The notes under the pieces are model-generated. The model saw only the letters and a list, made by a program, of their open reading frames with translations, was not told where the DNA came from and ran no database searches. DNA of 52,177 nt, taken from positions 306,763 through 358,939 of the forward strand of contig CM074813.1 in assembly GCA_037447605.1 (NCBI GenBank), written 5' to 3'. The translations under genes and the position numbers were made by a program. The DNA is from Zygnema circumcarinatum. Taxonomy: Eukaryota; Streptophyta; Zygnematophyceae; Zygnematales; Zygnemataceae. This document shows, piece by piece, positions 29,576-41,300 of the stretch. Position 1 is the first letter of the stretch. Each line of letters opens with the position of its first letter.

Positions 29576-30049
29576 CAGTACCCCCCTAAATGTTTTCGCC
29601 ATGGTTTCGGCAAATATTGGGCGAAAATCTTGGAATTTGAAAATATAAGGAAGTCCGTGTTAAAAATAGGCAGGCGGTCTTATGTTAGAGTCCCGCCTTC
29701 GGCCGTACTGTTTCTCTCTGTACAGAGGCGCATGGCTGCCTGGGGCCTGTCGCGAGCTCCTATTGGTGCCGAAAATTTAACTACACGAGCTCCTATTGGT
29801 GCCAAACATATACCGCACCATTCGGAGATCTTCTGCGTACTATCCAAACAGCGGAATAGCGTGACCCATGTTTGAAATTCATTTCGATTAACAGATTTTT
29901 TATTGAAAAATAAGTCAGGTTAGGTTAACACCCCTGATACATAAACACAGACTTCCCGTACTAAAAGTGGTTTCCTCAAAGTCAGGGCGAATTTCTTGGG
30001 TAACGAAACTCGGGTACTCGGGTGGAAAATATTATAAGGGGGGGTACTG
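29576..30049. mobile_element. Tc1/mariner-like nonautonomous element, CAGTACCCCCC ends
   Basis: The left end is CAGTACCCCCCTAAATGTTTTC and the right end, reversed, is CAGTACCCCCCCTTATAATATTTTC, both next to TA (29574-29575 and 30050-30051). Ends are similar but not identical. No transposase frame is seen. It joins the truncated PstS remnant to a third copy of the Root_cap/PstS spacer. Confidence 0.6.
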
Positions 30050-30051
30050 TA

Positions 30052-31551
30052 CCAAGGATTGAATGTACGCGTAAATGGATGTATTCAACGGAAGTCGTCT
30101 CCGTCCGCCTACACTGCGTGACACGTGTCCCGATGAGATCTGAGATCTTCCCAGACACATCAGCAAACTGTGTCGTTTGCTGTGGCGTCCTGACTGACCG
30201 GCGAACCATGCACATGCTAATTTCGCTGTCACTGGTAAATTTCTCCATAGAAACGAGAAATTAATTGGCTCTCGAACTGCGTTGAAAATCAGTCAAATCC
30301 GTGAAATCAGGACCGCACCCAATCTGGATCGATTCCAAAATCTGAAATTCGATTCTGATTGGACGGCCAGGATGCGCCACGTCAGCGAGTCATCGCCCAA
30401 TCCACCGTTTCTTGGCCCTGGCGGGACCGACGGCGCAGAACTGCGTCGGTTACGGTCCGTCCGACCGACGGGCACGTCGGTCGCCTGGGCAGCGATCGTA
30501 CACTGAACGGACGGACGAGATTCATTCAAATTTCAAAAATTGGTCGACGTTAGTCCGCGTGTGAGAGCTTGCGAGCACACTGAGGACCGCTAATCGCACC
30601 GATCAATGTTGTTGCCTAGCAGTGGTTTTTCATGTCCACCTGCTGCCGTCCATAAGAGATGGCACGCATCTTTGCTACCATGTCAACTCTCGTCCTCTGC
30701 TTCAGATGTTAATTCTTCTACTTGTAAAAAGTGCATAGTCAGAGAATGGGTTTGTCGGATTTGTTTGTGATCATGGATGCTCCGCTAGGCTCCTGATATC
30801 AGCTATCGTATTCAACCGTTGGCACACATGCCAACAGTTGAGGGGAAGTGGAGGGCCGGCTACTTCCACCATGCTAAGACGACGTCCATTCTTTCACACA
30901 AGGCGGGCTGCGGTGCAGCGCGCCCGCAAGGTGAATGGCGAGAGGAAGACGGCCAGTGGACGCCGCCGGGGGGCTCTCGCCAAGCACTTCAAAATAAAGC
31001 TCAAATGCCATTGTTGAAAAATAAACGATTGAGCAGGCTGGTAAAGTGCTGCAATCACCTTACAATCACTTAGCTATTGAATATATTGTAAGAAAAGCAG
31101 TCATTAACTTCCAAGGGACTGTCAATACACCTCCAAAGTGTACAAGTCATTTCAGAGTGACTCCCCGATTCAAATGACACGTGTATGAAGATAAACTTGA
31201 CAAAGAATATTCGTGGAAGTAAATGCAGAGAAAACCTGCCTTCCAGTTTCAATTTCAATTGATGACCAGCTTCTCATCCTCCAGTTGAGGGGAGTAAGGA
31301 CGCATTGACAAGAGCAGACACAGTCAAGACACACGACCTTATCATATCAAAACTCCAATCAGGTAAATGAGCATGTCTCGATCCATTTATTTACGTCTAC
31401 AATTACATCAAAACTGCGGAAAAAAACGCCGCTATAGCGTATCTTTTTCTCCAGAAAAATCACGACCCCACCCCTCCCCTAACCTACTACCTCCCTGCCC
31501 ATTCTGCAAAATTGGTAGTTCCATACGCTGCCCTACATAACAGAGTGAAAC
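30052..31551. repeat. Third copy of the Root_cap-PstS intergenic region
   Basis: This stretch resembles, in order, 38702-40138 and the reverse complement of 44133-45600. Shared landmarks are GAGATCTGAGA, AACCATGCACATGC-like words, CACGTCAGC, CGACCGACGGGCACGTCGGT and the PstS 3' flank AACTCCAATCAGGTAAAT. No Root_cap gene remains at its left end; homology stops at the element ending at 30049. No gene is seen inside. Confidence 0.7.
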
Positions 31552-32665
31552 CTAGTTCTTGATGTAGTTTCCGTACTTGATGCCCTGATCCCTGTACTTC
31601 TGGGGAAGAGGGTCAAAGTAGAACTTGCCAGCCAATCCTTGGACGGACGACCCCATGGTGTAGATGATCCACGTCTTCACAATGTAGCTAACAGATGCGC
31701 TTCCGTACGAAATGCGGCAGAATTCGAACGGGAGAGCGGCAATGGGGTAGGTGGAGGGGCCGGGCCTGTTGAGGAGGGAGAGGCCGGCGAACACGGTGCT
31801 GGCGTAGTCCGGAGGAGTGGTCGGGAGCGACGCGGAGAGGTCCGCTCCGCTCGCCGCATAAATGTAGTTCCCTGCGGGGTTCTTGATGCCGGCGGCCGGG
31901 ACGGCCTCGACGGTGCAGATGCCGGTCTGGACGTACCCGATCCGGTTCACGTCCGCCTTGAGCGCCGCGATGATGCCCGCCGACCCCGAGGCGTACACGA
32001 TGAACGGAGAGACGCCGGCGATGCCCTTCCACGTGTTGGTGCCGGTGGCTGCGGTGGGCCACGCGGTGTTCTGCGTCTTGATCCACTTCCCGATCACTTC
32101 GGTCGACCCGGAGGAGTCGGACCGCGCCACAGGCGTCACTTGGCCGTAGAGGCCGGTCTTGATGGTGGACCAGTACACGCGCGTCTTTGCTACGTAAATT
32201 TTGTAAACCTGGGCGCCGGTGAGTTTCACAGAGGCCTTCTTCGTGCAAAACGAGTAGGTCGCGATGGAGAAGGGGATGGTGAACTTCTTCGTGCCTCCCG
32301 CGGCGGCGTCCTGTGAGGAGGGGATGGCGACGTCGGAGTACGCCACCTGGTAGGTCTTGCTGATGAAGTTCGAGATTCCCGCGCCGGAACCCACGGACTT
32401 GTACGTGCCATAGTTGGCGCGGTTGGGGGCGTTGAGAATGGCTTGGGCGACGTACTGCCAGAGAGACACAGAGCCTGTGTGAGCTGCATGAAAGACTCAA
32501 AGCTGAAACACTTTCCAACAACAGACTGCGACGTATTCAGAAGGACAGCAGGGAGGGAGGTCGGGTCGTTACCGGCGCCACGGAGGTGGCTCCGCCAATC
32601 ACAATCGCCGCCTGCGCTGCACCCGCTGAGAGAAGGACGAGAGCGGCGATGAGAGCGGCGGCCAT
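31552..32665 (-). CDS. PstS-like secreted phosphate-binding protein, copy 2
   Basis: Two exons on the minus strand, 32573-32665 and 31552-32454, give 331 residues; the intron is 118 bp. The signal peptide MAAALIAALVLLSAGAAQA probably ends at AQA, leaving AIVIGGATSVAP as the mature start. The 300 residues of exon 2 are identical to copy 1, including SVGSGAGI, the RSDSSGST anion loop and the lid region RIGYVQTG. At DNA level exon 2 appears the same except for the stop codon (TAG here, TAA in copy 1) and few if any other changes, although the flanks differ clearly. A TATA box (CTATAAAG, complement of 32761-32768) lies about 100 bp upstream. Intron, signal peptide and promoter show it is a eukaryotic gene and not bacterial contamination. 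Confidence 0.9.
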
Positions 32666-33016
32666 GACTAGAGAGCTATGGGTGAGAAGGGAAGAGCTTT
32701 GAGGTGTGGGGCAGGAGGAGAAGGAGGCTGGTGGCTGTGAATGTGATGGCGCGCGGGCTCCTTTATAGTCTGCCGGCGCCAGTGCCGCGTACTTTGCCCG
32801 CGGGTCCTTCTGAGCCACGTGGCAACCTGTTATTGGCTTGGGAAAATGACGTCAGCATATAGTTTGCAAGTGGCTCGCAATGCCGTACGAACTCATCGGA
32901 ACGGGTAGCGTGTCTCCATGCGAGAACGGAGCCCAAATCGGAGACGTGGCCAATCGCCATTAGCTGATGGTTGATTGTTGTATCGCAAATGAGAGTAGCC
33001 AGACCGCTTTCGATGT

Positions 33017-33096
33017 GCAATCTTGATTTGCTCGCTACGGATTACTTCGGTTTGAAACTTTTCTGGGTGAGAATTCGTAGCGAGCAAATTCGAATT
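33017..33096. repeat. Conserved inverted repeat in divergent PstS promoter 2
   Basis: Arms TTTGCTCGCTACGGA and TTCGTAGCGAGCAAATTCG are complementary with few mismatches. Same position relative to PstS as at 28072-28152. Confidence 0.7.
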
Positions 33097-33418
33097 CCGT
33101 ACCGAGCAGCCAAAGTCTGTCCACACCTCGAGCCAAAGTTTTTATCATTCGGTGTTTGAACCAATCCGATTGTGCCACGTCATTAATATCAAATCGTTGA
33201 AGGATTAGCTTTGTCCTGGATTCGAGCATCCTTCGATGAAGTTCCCTTCTGTTTGTCGGCCTGTTAACGGATGTGCCACGCGCTCACATCCGGTTGGCTG
33301 CGGGCCGTCGTGACGTGGTTGCGCACTACTCCGCCAGCAGCCGGCACGTGGCGGCTCGTTGGAGCATTGGCGCCGTAGGGATGGCCGTACTAATGAGACA
33401 AGGAAAGGAGTCCCCAGG

Positions 33419-33426
33419 GAATATTC
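33419..33426. promoter_or_regulatory. P1BS-like site GAATATTC in divergent promoter 2
   Basis: GAATATTC followed by CAAGATGCTGTCGGCGC, as in promoter 1. Fits GNATATNC. Confidence 0.55.
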
Positions 33427-34252
33427 CAAGATGCTGTCGGCGCCTAATAGCGACAAAACAGAGTCCGACGTGGCGAAAAGTGTGAAAGTAGGGCTTGGAG
33501 GGAACGAAGAAATTTGAAAAGCGTCGTTTGTGGGGGAGGCAAGGTTGGACTGCGGGATTTCTAAATTACACAAAAATTGATCGTCTTGAGATGAATAAAA
33601 AATCCTTAAAAAAAGAAAACAATTACCGAAAATTTGCCTCATGGAAGTCACATATGTTACTTGCAGTCAACCGGAAAGACTAAATTTTTTATTTGAAGCA
33701 CAAAAGTTGAAAAAAGTTTTGTAGGCTAAACACCAAATTTCAATGCCTGGTCAGGTCAGAAAGTAAAACTCGAAACTAGTACGTCCTCCGACGAATTAAG
33801 ATTCCAAAAGGACAGAAAATAAGTACTGATTTCAAATCGAATACGTCGGAAATGGTCAAAGCTTTGCACGAGCGTCAACGTCACTTTTCCCGTCGCCCAA
33901 CAAACTCGTTTGTCGTCTTTTACCACCAACAGAAGTCTTCCACAGGTCCCAAATGACGCATTCAAAGAGTCCAAACCACCAGTGCGACAATGGACCAACA
34001 ACAGTCCTTAACCGCCTGCTGCGTTTTGTCGTAAGCGTAAGACCGCATCTTTATGAGATGCCATTCCTGCCAACCGCGGCATCTCACCGACAATCTGTGT
34101 CACGTAGGCGGCGGCTTGTCCGCGGGGACGGCGGCGCCGCCAGGCGGCGAGCAGCCTAGAAGGGGCCAGCGCGCCCTCAGGACTGGCAGTAGCCAGGCTC
34201 CGCCTCCTCTCCGTAGGGTCTTCCCCTTCTCCTCTTCCCCCGCTCTCCAGCC

Positions 34253-34281
34253 ATGGCCGCAGCTCTCGTAGCCGCTATCTT
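34253..34281 (+). pseudogene. 5' remnant of a PstS-like gene (second)
   Basis: ATGGCCGCAGCTCTCGTAGC encodes MAAALVAAI, then PstS homology ends abruptly in unrelated AT-rich DNA containing a stop codon. The TATA position reads CTAGAAGG instead of CTATAAAG. It is the dead partner of PstS2 and lies 229 bp from the 3' end of Root_cap B. Confidence 0.7.
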
Positions 34282-34509
34282 ACTAGAATAATTACTACAT
34301 CAGGAATTAAGATTCATATAGCACACATGCAATGTCTACACTTTAACAGTGCTATGGGCTAAACAAACTATAAAGTCCTGAAATCAAGATTCGAGGATCG
34401 TAACAACTATACTTATGTTACATCTGGGTCTCCACTTTCACGGCCACATTTAAATGTTCAAAAAATCACATGTAAATGATGAAGTTCCATATATATAGTA
34501 TGCGGAGTC

Positions 34510-37500
34510 CTATTTCCTTTTCCTTGCGAAGCTGCCCTTCACAGACTCGCCGTTGAGGTTTTTGGCGCCCGACGATGCGAGCGCCGTCGCCTGCGCTGCC
34601 CCCACAACGCGCGCGCTGGCCCGAACGAATCGCGCGACCTTGCAGTCGGCGCGGAGGAGGGCAGAGGCGCGGTACGCGGCGACGGGCCCGTCCAGGAACC
34701 CGATCGCGTCGTCGCCAGGCACCACCTCCGTACGGAGAAGGGCGTTATATTCGAGGGTTTGCTGAGCACTGCCACAAGACAAGCATCAAACCGGTGTTGG
34801 AGTTAGAAAGAACGGTATGGCGTTTGAACTCATCTAAATAGTAAGATTCATGTTCTACGTAAAGCAAGCTCGAGTCGTGTCAGCCAGAAGGAAGCTGCAA
34901 ACTCTTTAACAAACGAGGGGTGAATCAGAACTCACAGGCGGTCCCTGTGGTCTGAGCGGAAGGTCTGCCCGAGGATGCCATGAGCATTGTCGGACAAGTC
35001 CGCGACGGGAATCTCAAAGTTAATGTGCACCACTCCATCCGTTTCTGTCCTCAAAAGCTCGATTTCCGGTCGCAGCGTGAGCCTCAGTTTGATCACTTCC
35101 CCGATTCTGATTTGGAACACATCGACCAAGTCATCGCCGCTTCGCATCTTCGCCGCGAGCCATCGCACTTCGATGTCTCCATTTGCGCGCGCGGCGGAGT
35201 CTCCCGCCTGTCCGAGCAGCACCTCTTCGCCGTCGATGGCAATGTGGCCAAGGTACCCACTGTCATACTGCCACCTGGCACCATCCCGTGCCGCGAAAAC
35301 GACGGTGTGGTGCCCCCAAAGGATGGCGAGCCGTCGGATCCATGTAAGGGCTTTGTGGGGGTTGCTGCCCCACTGTCCGTACCGACCTCCGTAATACATG
35401 TTGATGTGAAGGTGCGCATCGCTGATCAGGCAGAATGATGCATTGGGTTCGCCTGTGCACAAGTCCAGCAAATGCAAAAGGTAAGGACCAGTCTTTCTCC
35501 CTTACTAGAACTAGGTAAGCAGTGTGAATTTCAAGCCTATGTTTCTGCCAATATCTGGCAAAGCTGGCTTAACAATGTTGTCCTACCCGAGAAGTCAAAC
35601 CGGGACCCATCAGCACCAGTGAAGTGAGGGTCTCCAACGCCGCCTGGAACAAGCGGAGGGGGTGGAGCAGTGGTGGTAGGGGGGGAGGAAGTTTCTCCGG
35701 AAGAAACAGGCGGGGGGGGAGAAGGGGTTGGGTCGGCAACGACTGGCGGAGGAGGGGAGGCGGTCGGAGTGGTGGGAGGTGGAGGGGGAGAAGGGGTTGG
35801 GTCGGCAACGACTGGTGGAGGAGGCGAGGGGGTCGGATTGGTGGATGGTGGAGGGGGAGAAGGGGTTGGGTCGGCAACGACTGGCGGAGGAGGTGAGGCG
35901 GTCGGAGTGGTGGATGGTGGAGGGGGGGAAGGGGTTGGGTCGGCAACGACTGGCGGAGGAGGGGAGGGGGTCGGAGTGGTGGATGGTGGAGGGGGGGAAG
36001 AGACTGGTACGGAAACGACTGGCGGAGGAGGGGAGGATGTCGGAGGAGGTGGAGGAGAAGGGCAAGTTCCAGCAGCGACCGTGAGAGCGTTGCATACTTT
36101 GTTGCCTATGCTGATGTCAGCAGTGTTTGACCCCAAGTTTGCGAGCACTACGGTGCTGGTGAATCCGTTCCCCTGCAGAGCCAAAGTGCCCACAAGTTGG
36201 GTCAAGACGAGAGTGCAACGTCCAGAGAATATGCTATTGATGTGGAGGGGCTTTCGGGGGCGAGAGGTGGGAGGGAGTTTAGGAACGTGAATGAAGACTG
36301 GGGAAAGGAAGGGAAAGAGAGAGAGAAAGTTAGGAGAAAGAAAGGCACAAAAAATGGTAGTTGGAAAGAGAGTGGCGGGGGTGGGAAAGGAAGGAAACAA
36401 GTCCGATGGTGGGAGGAATGGCATCAAGAGCGAGACTGGGGGGTGAGGAGAGTGATGTAACAAGTGGGTGGGAAATCGACAGCGGAGGGTGGAGGGTTGG
36501 CGAGGAAAACGTTGAGCCAGGTAAAAACTAAAAACAAAAGCAGAGGGGAAAAGAGAGCCTTGACATGGGGAGAGCACGAACCAGTATTCCTCCAGCATTG
36601 CACTGCCCGTTGTTCATGATGCTAACGGAACAGGTCGGGCTGGCCACATTCACAAAGCATCCGTCCACTTGCGCATTCGAGAGGAGGCCAAACAGCGGAT
36701 TTCCGCCTATAAAAAGGGTGTTTAGAAACTTGGTGTTCGCTGAGACCAGAGCCGACGTCCCGGTTGCGCCAGTCAGGGTGACCTGCAGGCAGAGGGCATT
36801 CGTACACTTATTTTAACCAGATTTCCTCGCGAATAAACGAGTGAGCCATCAAGATATTCAAGTTACATCAGCAACAGTAATAAAGCTCAAAGCATGTGCT
36901 AAACATGGTTATGAGTTGTGCTGCCCCTCACTCCAAAGCCTCCAGTGGAACTTGTAGTTCCGCTGCCCCACACGTATGTGTATGTCGAGACTCCAAGTGT
37001 GGTGGTTCTGAGCGTGCAGTTGATGGAGATCTGAAGCACCAAAATCGATGGCACACATCACCCATTGGACGAATATATTTGAGAGGTGAACCGGCGTATT
37101 GAGCTGTTTATAGACTTGGAAATTTTCCAAACTCATTATAAAAGCTTTAATGCGCCCTACAGTTCATTCTTCAAAAAATGAAGGTGCGATACAAGTGACT
37201 CATAGGAGGTTCGGTCGGAGTCGAGGCTAAAGCAAACGGGAAAGAGAAAATGGCAGAGCGTGGAGGGGGAAACAATAATTAGGGCAGCGAAATGAAAGAA
37301 GAGGAGGAGAGGGCGAGTACCGAGCTCGAGGTCGTGAACTCGTCCGTGCCGACTGTGAAGGTCCCGTCGAGGCACCTGTCACAGTACGCGCTCCCCAAAA
37401 TCGCACTGCCGCTCTGCTTCCCACCAGACCCACTTTGTCACTACATGCGATCTGCCAAAAAAGTTCAGAAAAAAATCAAAAGAAATGCACTGTGCTTTTA

Positions 37501-37613
37501 TTTTTTGTTTCCGCATGCGCTAGAATAATTCGCAGCCGTACCACGGTGGGGAACAGCAAGTTCAACAGAGCTGCGCACAGCGCAGCCACTACTGCTCCTC
37601 TGTTCGAAGCCAT
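34510..37613 (-). CDS. Root_cap-domain proline-rich secreted protein, copy B (intact)
   Basis: Seven exons on the minus strand: 37542-37613, 37321-37413, 36932-37030, 36582-36782, 35587-36172, 34936-35452 and 34510-34768; phases close to 608 residues. The signal peptide is MASNRGAVVAALCAALLNLL. The Cys-containing region (AYCDRCLDGTFTVGTDEF; VSTYTYVWGSGTTS; VDGCFVNVASPTCS) matches copy C almost exactly. The proline-rich stalk is medium length, with VVADPTPSPPPPSTTPT units. The Root_cap domain begins at GDPHFTGADGSRFDFSG and includes FCLISDAHLHINMYYGG, WGHHTVVFAARDGARWQYD and HGILGQTFRSDHRDRL. Its C-terminal exon (PGDDAIGFLDGPVAAYRAS) differs from copies A and C. Root_cap (PF06830) is a plant and streptophyte extracellular domain of unknown biochemistry; a wall or mucilage role is inferred. 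Confidence 0.88.
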
Positions 37614-38318
37614 GGCGCCCCTTTCTGTGTCTCCTGCACTATCCTCCCTCTCCCTCTAACTCCTCTCCCTCTTCCTCTCCCTCTCCCGCACGGCGAAGTC
37701 CTCAAGCACAGGCTGCCAACACCCAAGCTCCGCTCCGACTTCGAGCGCCGCCGCCGCCCTCTAAATCGTCCCCCGCCGACCGTACGGTAGCTGTCGCGCG
37801 CCTCCTCGTAACTGTCGCCGCGCGGCCGCCGGCCCACAGCTACAGCCGCGGCCTCTGTACGAACGGCAACTGTAAGGACGAACTGACGGCGGTTCCGTCG
37901 CCGTACGGCGTGGGCCGCGTGGCAGTCATTGGACGGAGCGCACCGATGCGACGACTTTACCGTACAGGCGACAAGACATGCCTTGTACAGTAAGGCGGAA
38001 ACGACAACGATGAAGCTGAGGTGGTTCCGGGGATTTCTTTATCTATACTTTGTCGTTTATTGGTGAACGTTTTAGAAAGGATGGTCTGGTCTATGTATAT
38101 TTTGTCGTTTATTGGGACAAGTAGTAGAGGCGGTGGTTGGGTATGTTGTATTTTGTCGTTATTCGCTGGTTTGACGAGCTGACGCGACTGACGTTTCTAG
38201 GGTTCGTGTGGGGACGTCATATTGTGGATGGCAAAGTTGGCGTTTTGAGGGATTGACCGTACGATCTTCATTGGAAGTTGTCTCCTTCCGCCAGCGCTGC
38301 ATGTAACGTGTCCTGAAT

Positions 38319-38691
38319 AGGGATGGCCCGCGTTATAAAGTCCGACTATATTATATACTTTACAACGGGTTTAAAAGTAGTAATATAGTACAAAGTAAAA
38401 CACTTTATTACATATATTATACCCACTCGTTTTGAACAATTAACGACCGTACGACCGTACGAATACGGTCGTACGGTCGTACCATACCAAAATTAGGTCG
38501 TTTTGGCGTTGGCGTTGCGAAATGCGTCCGTCTGGTTCACTCTGTCTTCACCGCATAATACCGTACAGTCGTACGACCGTACGCCCGTACATGTTGTAAA
38601 GGCGTTGTAAAGTATTATATAACAGCCGTTATTTAGTCGTCACAGTTATATAATATAATAGAGATTATATAGTCGTAATTAAGCCATCCCT
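38319..38691. mobile_element. AT-rich MITE with AGGGATGGC ends and 10-bp target duplication
   Basis: The element begins AGGGATGGC and ends GCCATCCCT, with CGACTATAT repeated in inverted orientation near both ends. The sequence TGTCCTGAAT directly flanks it on both sides (38309-38318 and 38692-38701). Neither the right duplication arm (about 45575-45600, complement) nor the third spacer copy (about 30120-30140) has the insertion. A 9-11 bp target duplication fits Mutator-like elements, but the family is not proven. The interior holds palindromic CGTACGACCGTACG words and no open frame of note. Confidence 0.82.
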
Positions 38692-40138
38692 TGTCCTGAA
38701 TGAGATCTGAGACCCTCCCCAGCACGTCAGCAAACTGTGTATTGCGCTGTAACACCGGATTGAACGGCCGACCATGCACATGCACATTTCTCTTTAACTC
38801 GTAAACTTCTCTTTAGAAATATCTCAGTTGGGCCACGACCGGCGTTGAAAATCTTCCCGATCCATGAAATCAGGACCGCACCGAATCTGTATATACTCAA
38901 AAATCTCAAATTTGATTCTGATTGGACGGCGTGAATGCTCCACGTCAGCACGCCATCGGCCAATCCGCCGTTTGTTGGCTCTGGCTGGACAGACGGCGCC
39001 AAACTGCGCCGGTTACGGGCCGTCCGACCGACGGGCACGTCGGTCGCTTGGGCAGCGATCGTACGGACAACGGACGGACGGACGAGATTCATTCAAATTC
39101 CAAAGACTGGTCGACGTCCGTCCGCGTGGGAGAGCTTGGGGGCACAGTCGAGGACTGCTAATCGCACATACAATGTTGTTGCCTAGTCCTGGTATTTCAT
39201 GTCCTCTTGTTGCCGTCCACAACCTAGATTGTGTGGATTGCACACACCTCTGCTACCATGATATGATATGGTGCCTACCGTGCTTCAGATGTTAATTATT
39301 CTACTTGAAAAAAGTACATAGTCAGAGCATGGGTTTCTCGGATTTGTTTGTGATCATGGATGCCCCGCCAGGCTTCGCATATCAGCTCTAGGACTCAACC
39401 GTTGGCATATGTGCCAACGGTTTAGGGGAAGTGGAGGGCGGTCTGCTTCCACCATGTTAAGACGGCGGCCATTCTTCACACAAGAGCAGCGCGCGCAAGG
39501 TGAATTGCGAGAGAAGGACGGCCACAGCACAGCGCCGGGGCGCTCTCGCCAAGCACTTCAGAATAAATTCAAATGCCATTGTTGAAAAACAAACGATTGA
39601 GCAGGCTGGTCGAGTGATCGCATTACTTAGCCATCACTTCGCCGTTCAATATATGGTGAGAAATGCAGTCATTAAATTCGAAGGGACTCTTCATAACAAC
39701 TTCCAGAGTTCCATATATTGACATTTCAGAGTGACTCCCTGATTTGCATGACAGGTGTATGAAAATATCCTTGAAAATGAATAATTGTGGGAGTAAATGC
39801 AAACAAAACCAGCCATTCAGCTTTAGTTTCAATTGAGGACCAGCTTCTCATCCTCCAGTTCACAAAAGCAAGCTGGAAAAGGAGTACATTGCATTGATTA
39901 GAGCAGACACATTCAAGCCACACGACCATATCATAATCAAAACTCCAATCAGGTAAATGGGCATTGTATCGATCCTTTATTTTACGTCTACAATTACATC
40001 AAAACTGAGGGAAAAAATGCTGCTAAAGCGTGTCGTTTTTTCCGGAAAACTCACAACCCCACCCCTCCCCCAACCTACCTCCCGCCCACTCTGCAAAATT
40101 GGTAGTTACATACGCTGCTCTACATGACAGAGTGAAAC

Positions 40139-40360
40139 TTAGTTCTTGATGTAGTTTCCGTACTTGATGCCCTGATCCCTGTACTTCTGGGGAAGAGGAT
40201 CAAAGTAGAAGTTGCCAGCCAATCCCTGGACGGACGACCCCATGGCGTAGATGATCCACGTCTTCACAATGTAGCTGACAGATGCGCTTCAGTACGAAAT
40301 GCGGCAGAATTCGAGCGGGAGAGCAGCAATGGGGTAGGTGGAGGGGCGGGGCCTGTTGAG
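40139..40360 (-). pseudogene. PstS3, truncated PstS-like pseudogene
   Basis: Only the last ~74 codons of a PstS-like gene remain (LNRPRPSTYPIAALPLEFC to QGIKYGNYIKN), ending at TAA 40139. An in-frame TGA replaces the Gly codon in CRISYGSAS, so even this part is broken. Upstream coding sequence is missing and an LTR-like insertion starts at 40361. It is the mirror partner of PstS4. Confidence 0.9.
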
Positions 40361-41300
40361 TGTTAGTGTACATAGTTAGTTCAGATTAGCATGTTTGTGT
40401 TGGCGCTTAGTTCCTAGGGGTGTGCTTCTAGGTGTGAGATGTATGGGGGCGGACTTACTTCATGGTTGACTCAAGAGCGTGCGCGCGGAGGCGAGACCGA
40501 CCAAGCTGCCGGTAGAGACTGTACGGACAGTACGGACAGTACGGACAGTCGACAGTGCGGACAGTACGGCCAGGAGTTCGACATTCAGTACCGCTCCGAG
40601 GACTCGGTCCTGGAGTACGGAATCGAGGAATGATGCGGCGCCGGAAGACGGCGGAGTCGGTGGAGGCGGCGGAGCGTACTTTGGGTACGGAAGTTAGTCC
40701 TTGTGGGTGACGGCGGGAAGTTCAGCTCGGCGGTAGAGTACATGGCCATTTGGGTTAGAGCGGTGGTGTTGGTACGTTNNNNNNNNNNTGGGTGTACTAT
40801 GCATAGCAAGACACGAAGTAGTTTATTTAGGTTGTTTGAATAAGGTTGTTGCATGCATGGTCCCGGCGCGTGTGACGTGACATGGTCACGTCACAGCCCC
40901 ATACTATATAGTGAGAGTGGGTGTGTAAGTTAGTAACCTTCTTGATATGCATTGCAAGGCTATGGCAGTTTGAGGGCATGGCTTTGGCAAGAGGAGGTGG
41001 ACCTTTGTGAGGAGTCTCCGTGTGTGGAGAGCTGCCTCACGTGAAGGTGAAGTGATCATGTGGTGAAAGCTTGACTAGGCTTATGGGGGCTTGAGTTGGA
41101 AAGCTTGTCATCATAAAAGGAGTTTTAGGCTGGGAGCTTTCTCCTACGTTTTTCTATTCCGCCTCTTGTGTGTTGTGTGTGCACTTGAGTGAAAAATGAG
41201 TGAGAGTGTTGCGGGCACCAGGAGGGAAGTTTCCATGGATAGTGAAGAGGGGGAAAGGGTTGGAGACGAATTTGCATCTCATCCCTCTGCCCCTCTCACA
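40361..41300. mobile_element. Putative solo LTR (or gapped LTR element) flanked by TTGAG
   Basis: The segment starts TGTTAGTGTACATAG and ends CTCTCACA, i.e. TG...CA, with TTGAG immediately on each side (40356-40360 and 41301-41305), as expected for a 5-bp target duplication. It has no counterpart in the right arm. A TATA-like ACTATATAGTGAG lies at about 40902 and CGGACAGTA tandem words at 40530-40570. A 10-N gap (40779-40788) lies inside, so an internal retrotransposon region could be missing from the assembly. Confidence 0.6.
40779..40788. other. Assembly gap (10 N) inside the LTR-like element
   Basis: Ten N bases, real length unknown. Two LTRs with collapsed interior would look the same. 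Confidence 0.98.

Larger units (their letters stand above)
32666..34252. promoter_or_regulatory. Divergent PstS promoter 2 (head-to-head spacer)
   Basis: Separates PstS2 (minus) from a 5' remnant (plus, 34253) and is homologous over its length to 27711-29481 without the MITE. It holds a TATA box for PstS2, GCCACGTGGCA and TGACGTCA words near 32814-32853, an inverted repeat (33017-33096), a P1BS-like site (33419-33426) and, towards the dead partner, TTTGTCGTAAGCGTAAGACC shared with the other spacers. Confidence 0.65.
34500..40360. repeat. Left arm of a large inverted duplication
   Basis: Contains Root_cap B, its 5' spacer and the 3' end of PstS3, all as the reverse complement of 43911-49090 (PstS4 end, spacer, Root_cap C). 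A further piece, 41301-41500, is the reverse complement of about 42830-43015. The left arm is interrupted by a MITE (38319-38691) and cut at 40360. Confidence 0.85.

Noticed and set aside
31205-31212. Additional GAATATTC downstream of PstS2
   Set aside because: Lies in the 3' flank and is not conserved in the other copies; expected by chance at this motif length.
31639-32316. 225-codon frame antisense to PstS2 (and its equivalents at PstS1 and PstS4)
   Set aside because: It follows from high GC at third positions of the real gene; it recurs only because the gene is duplicated.
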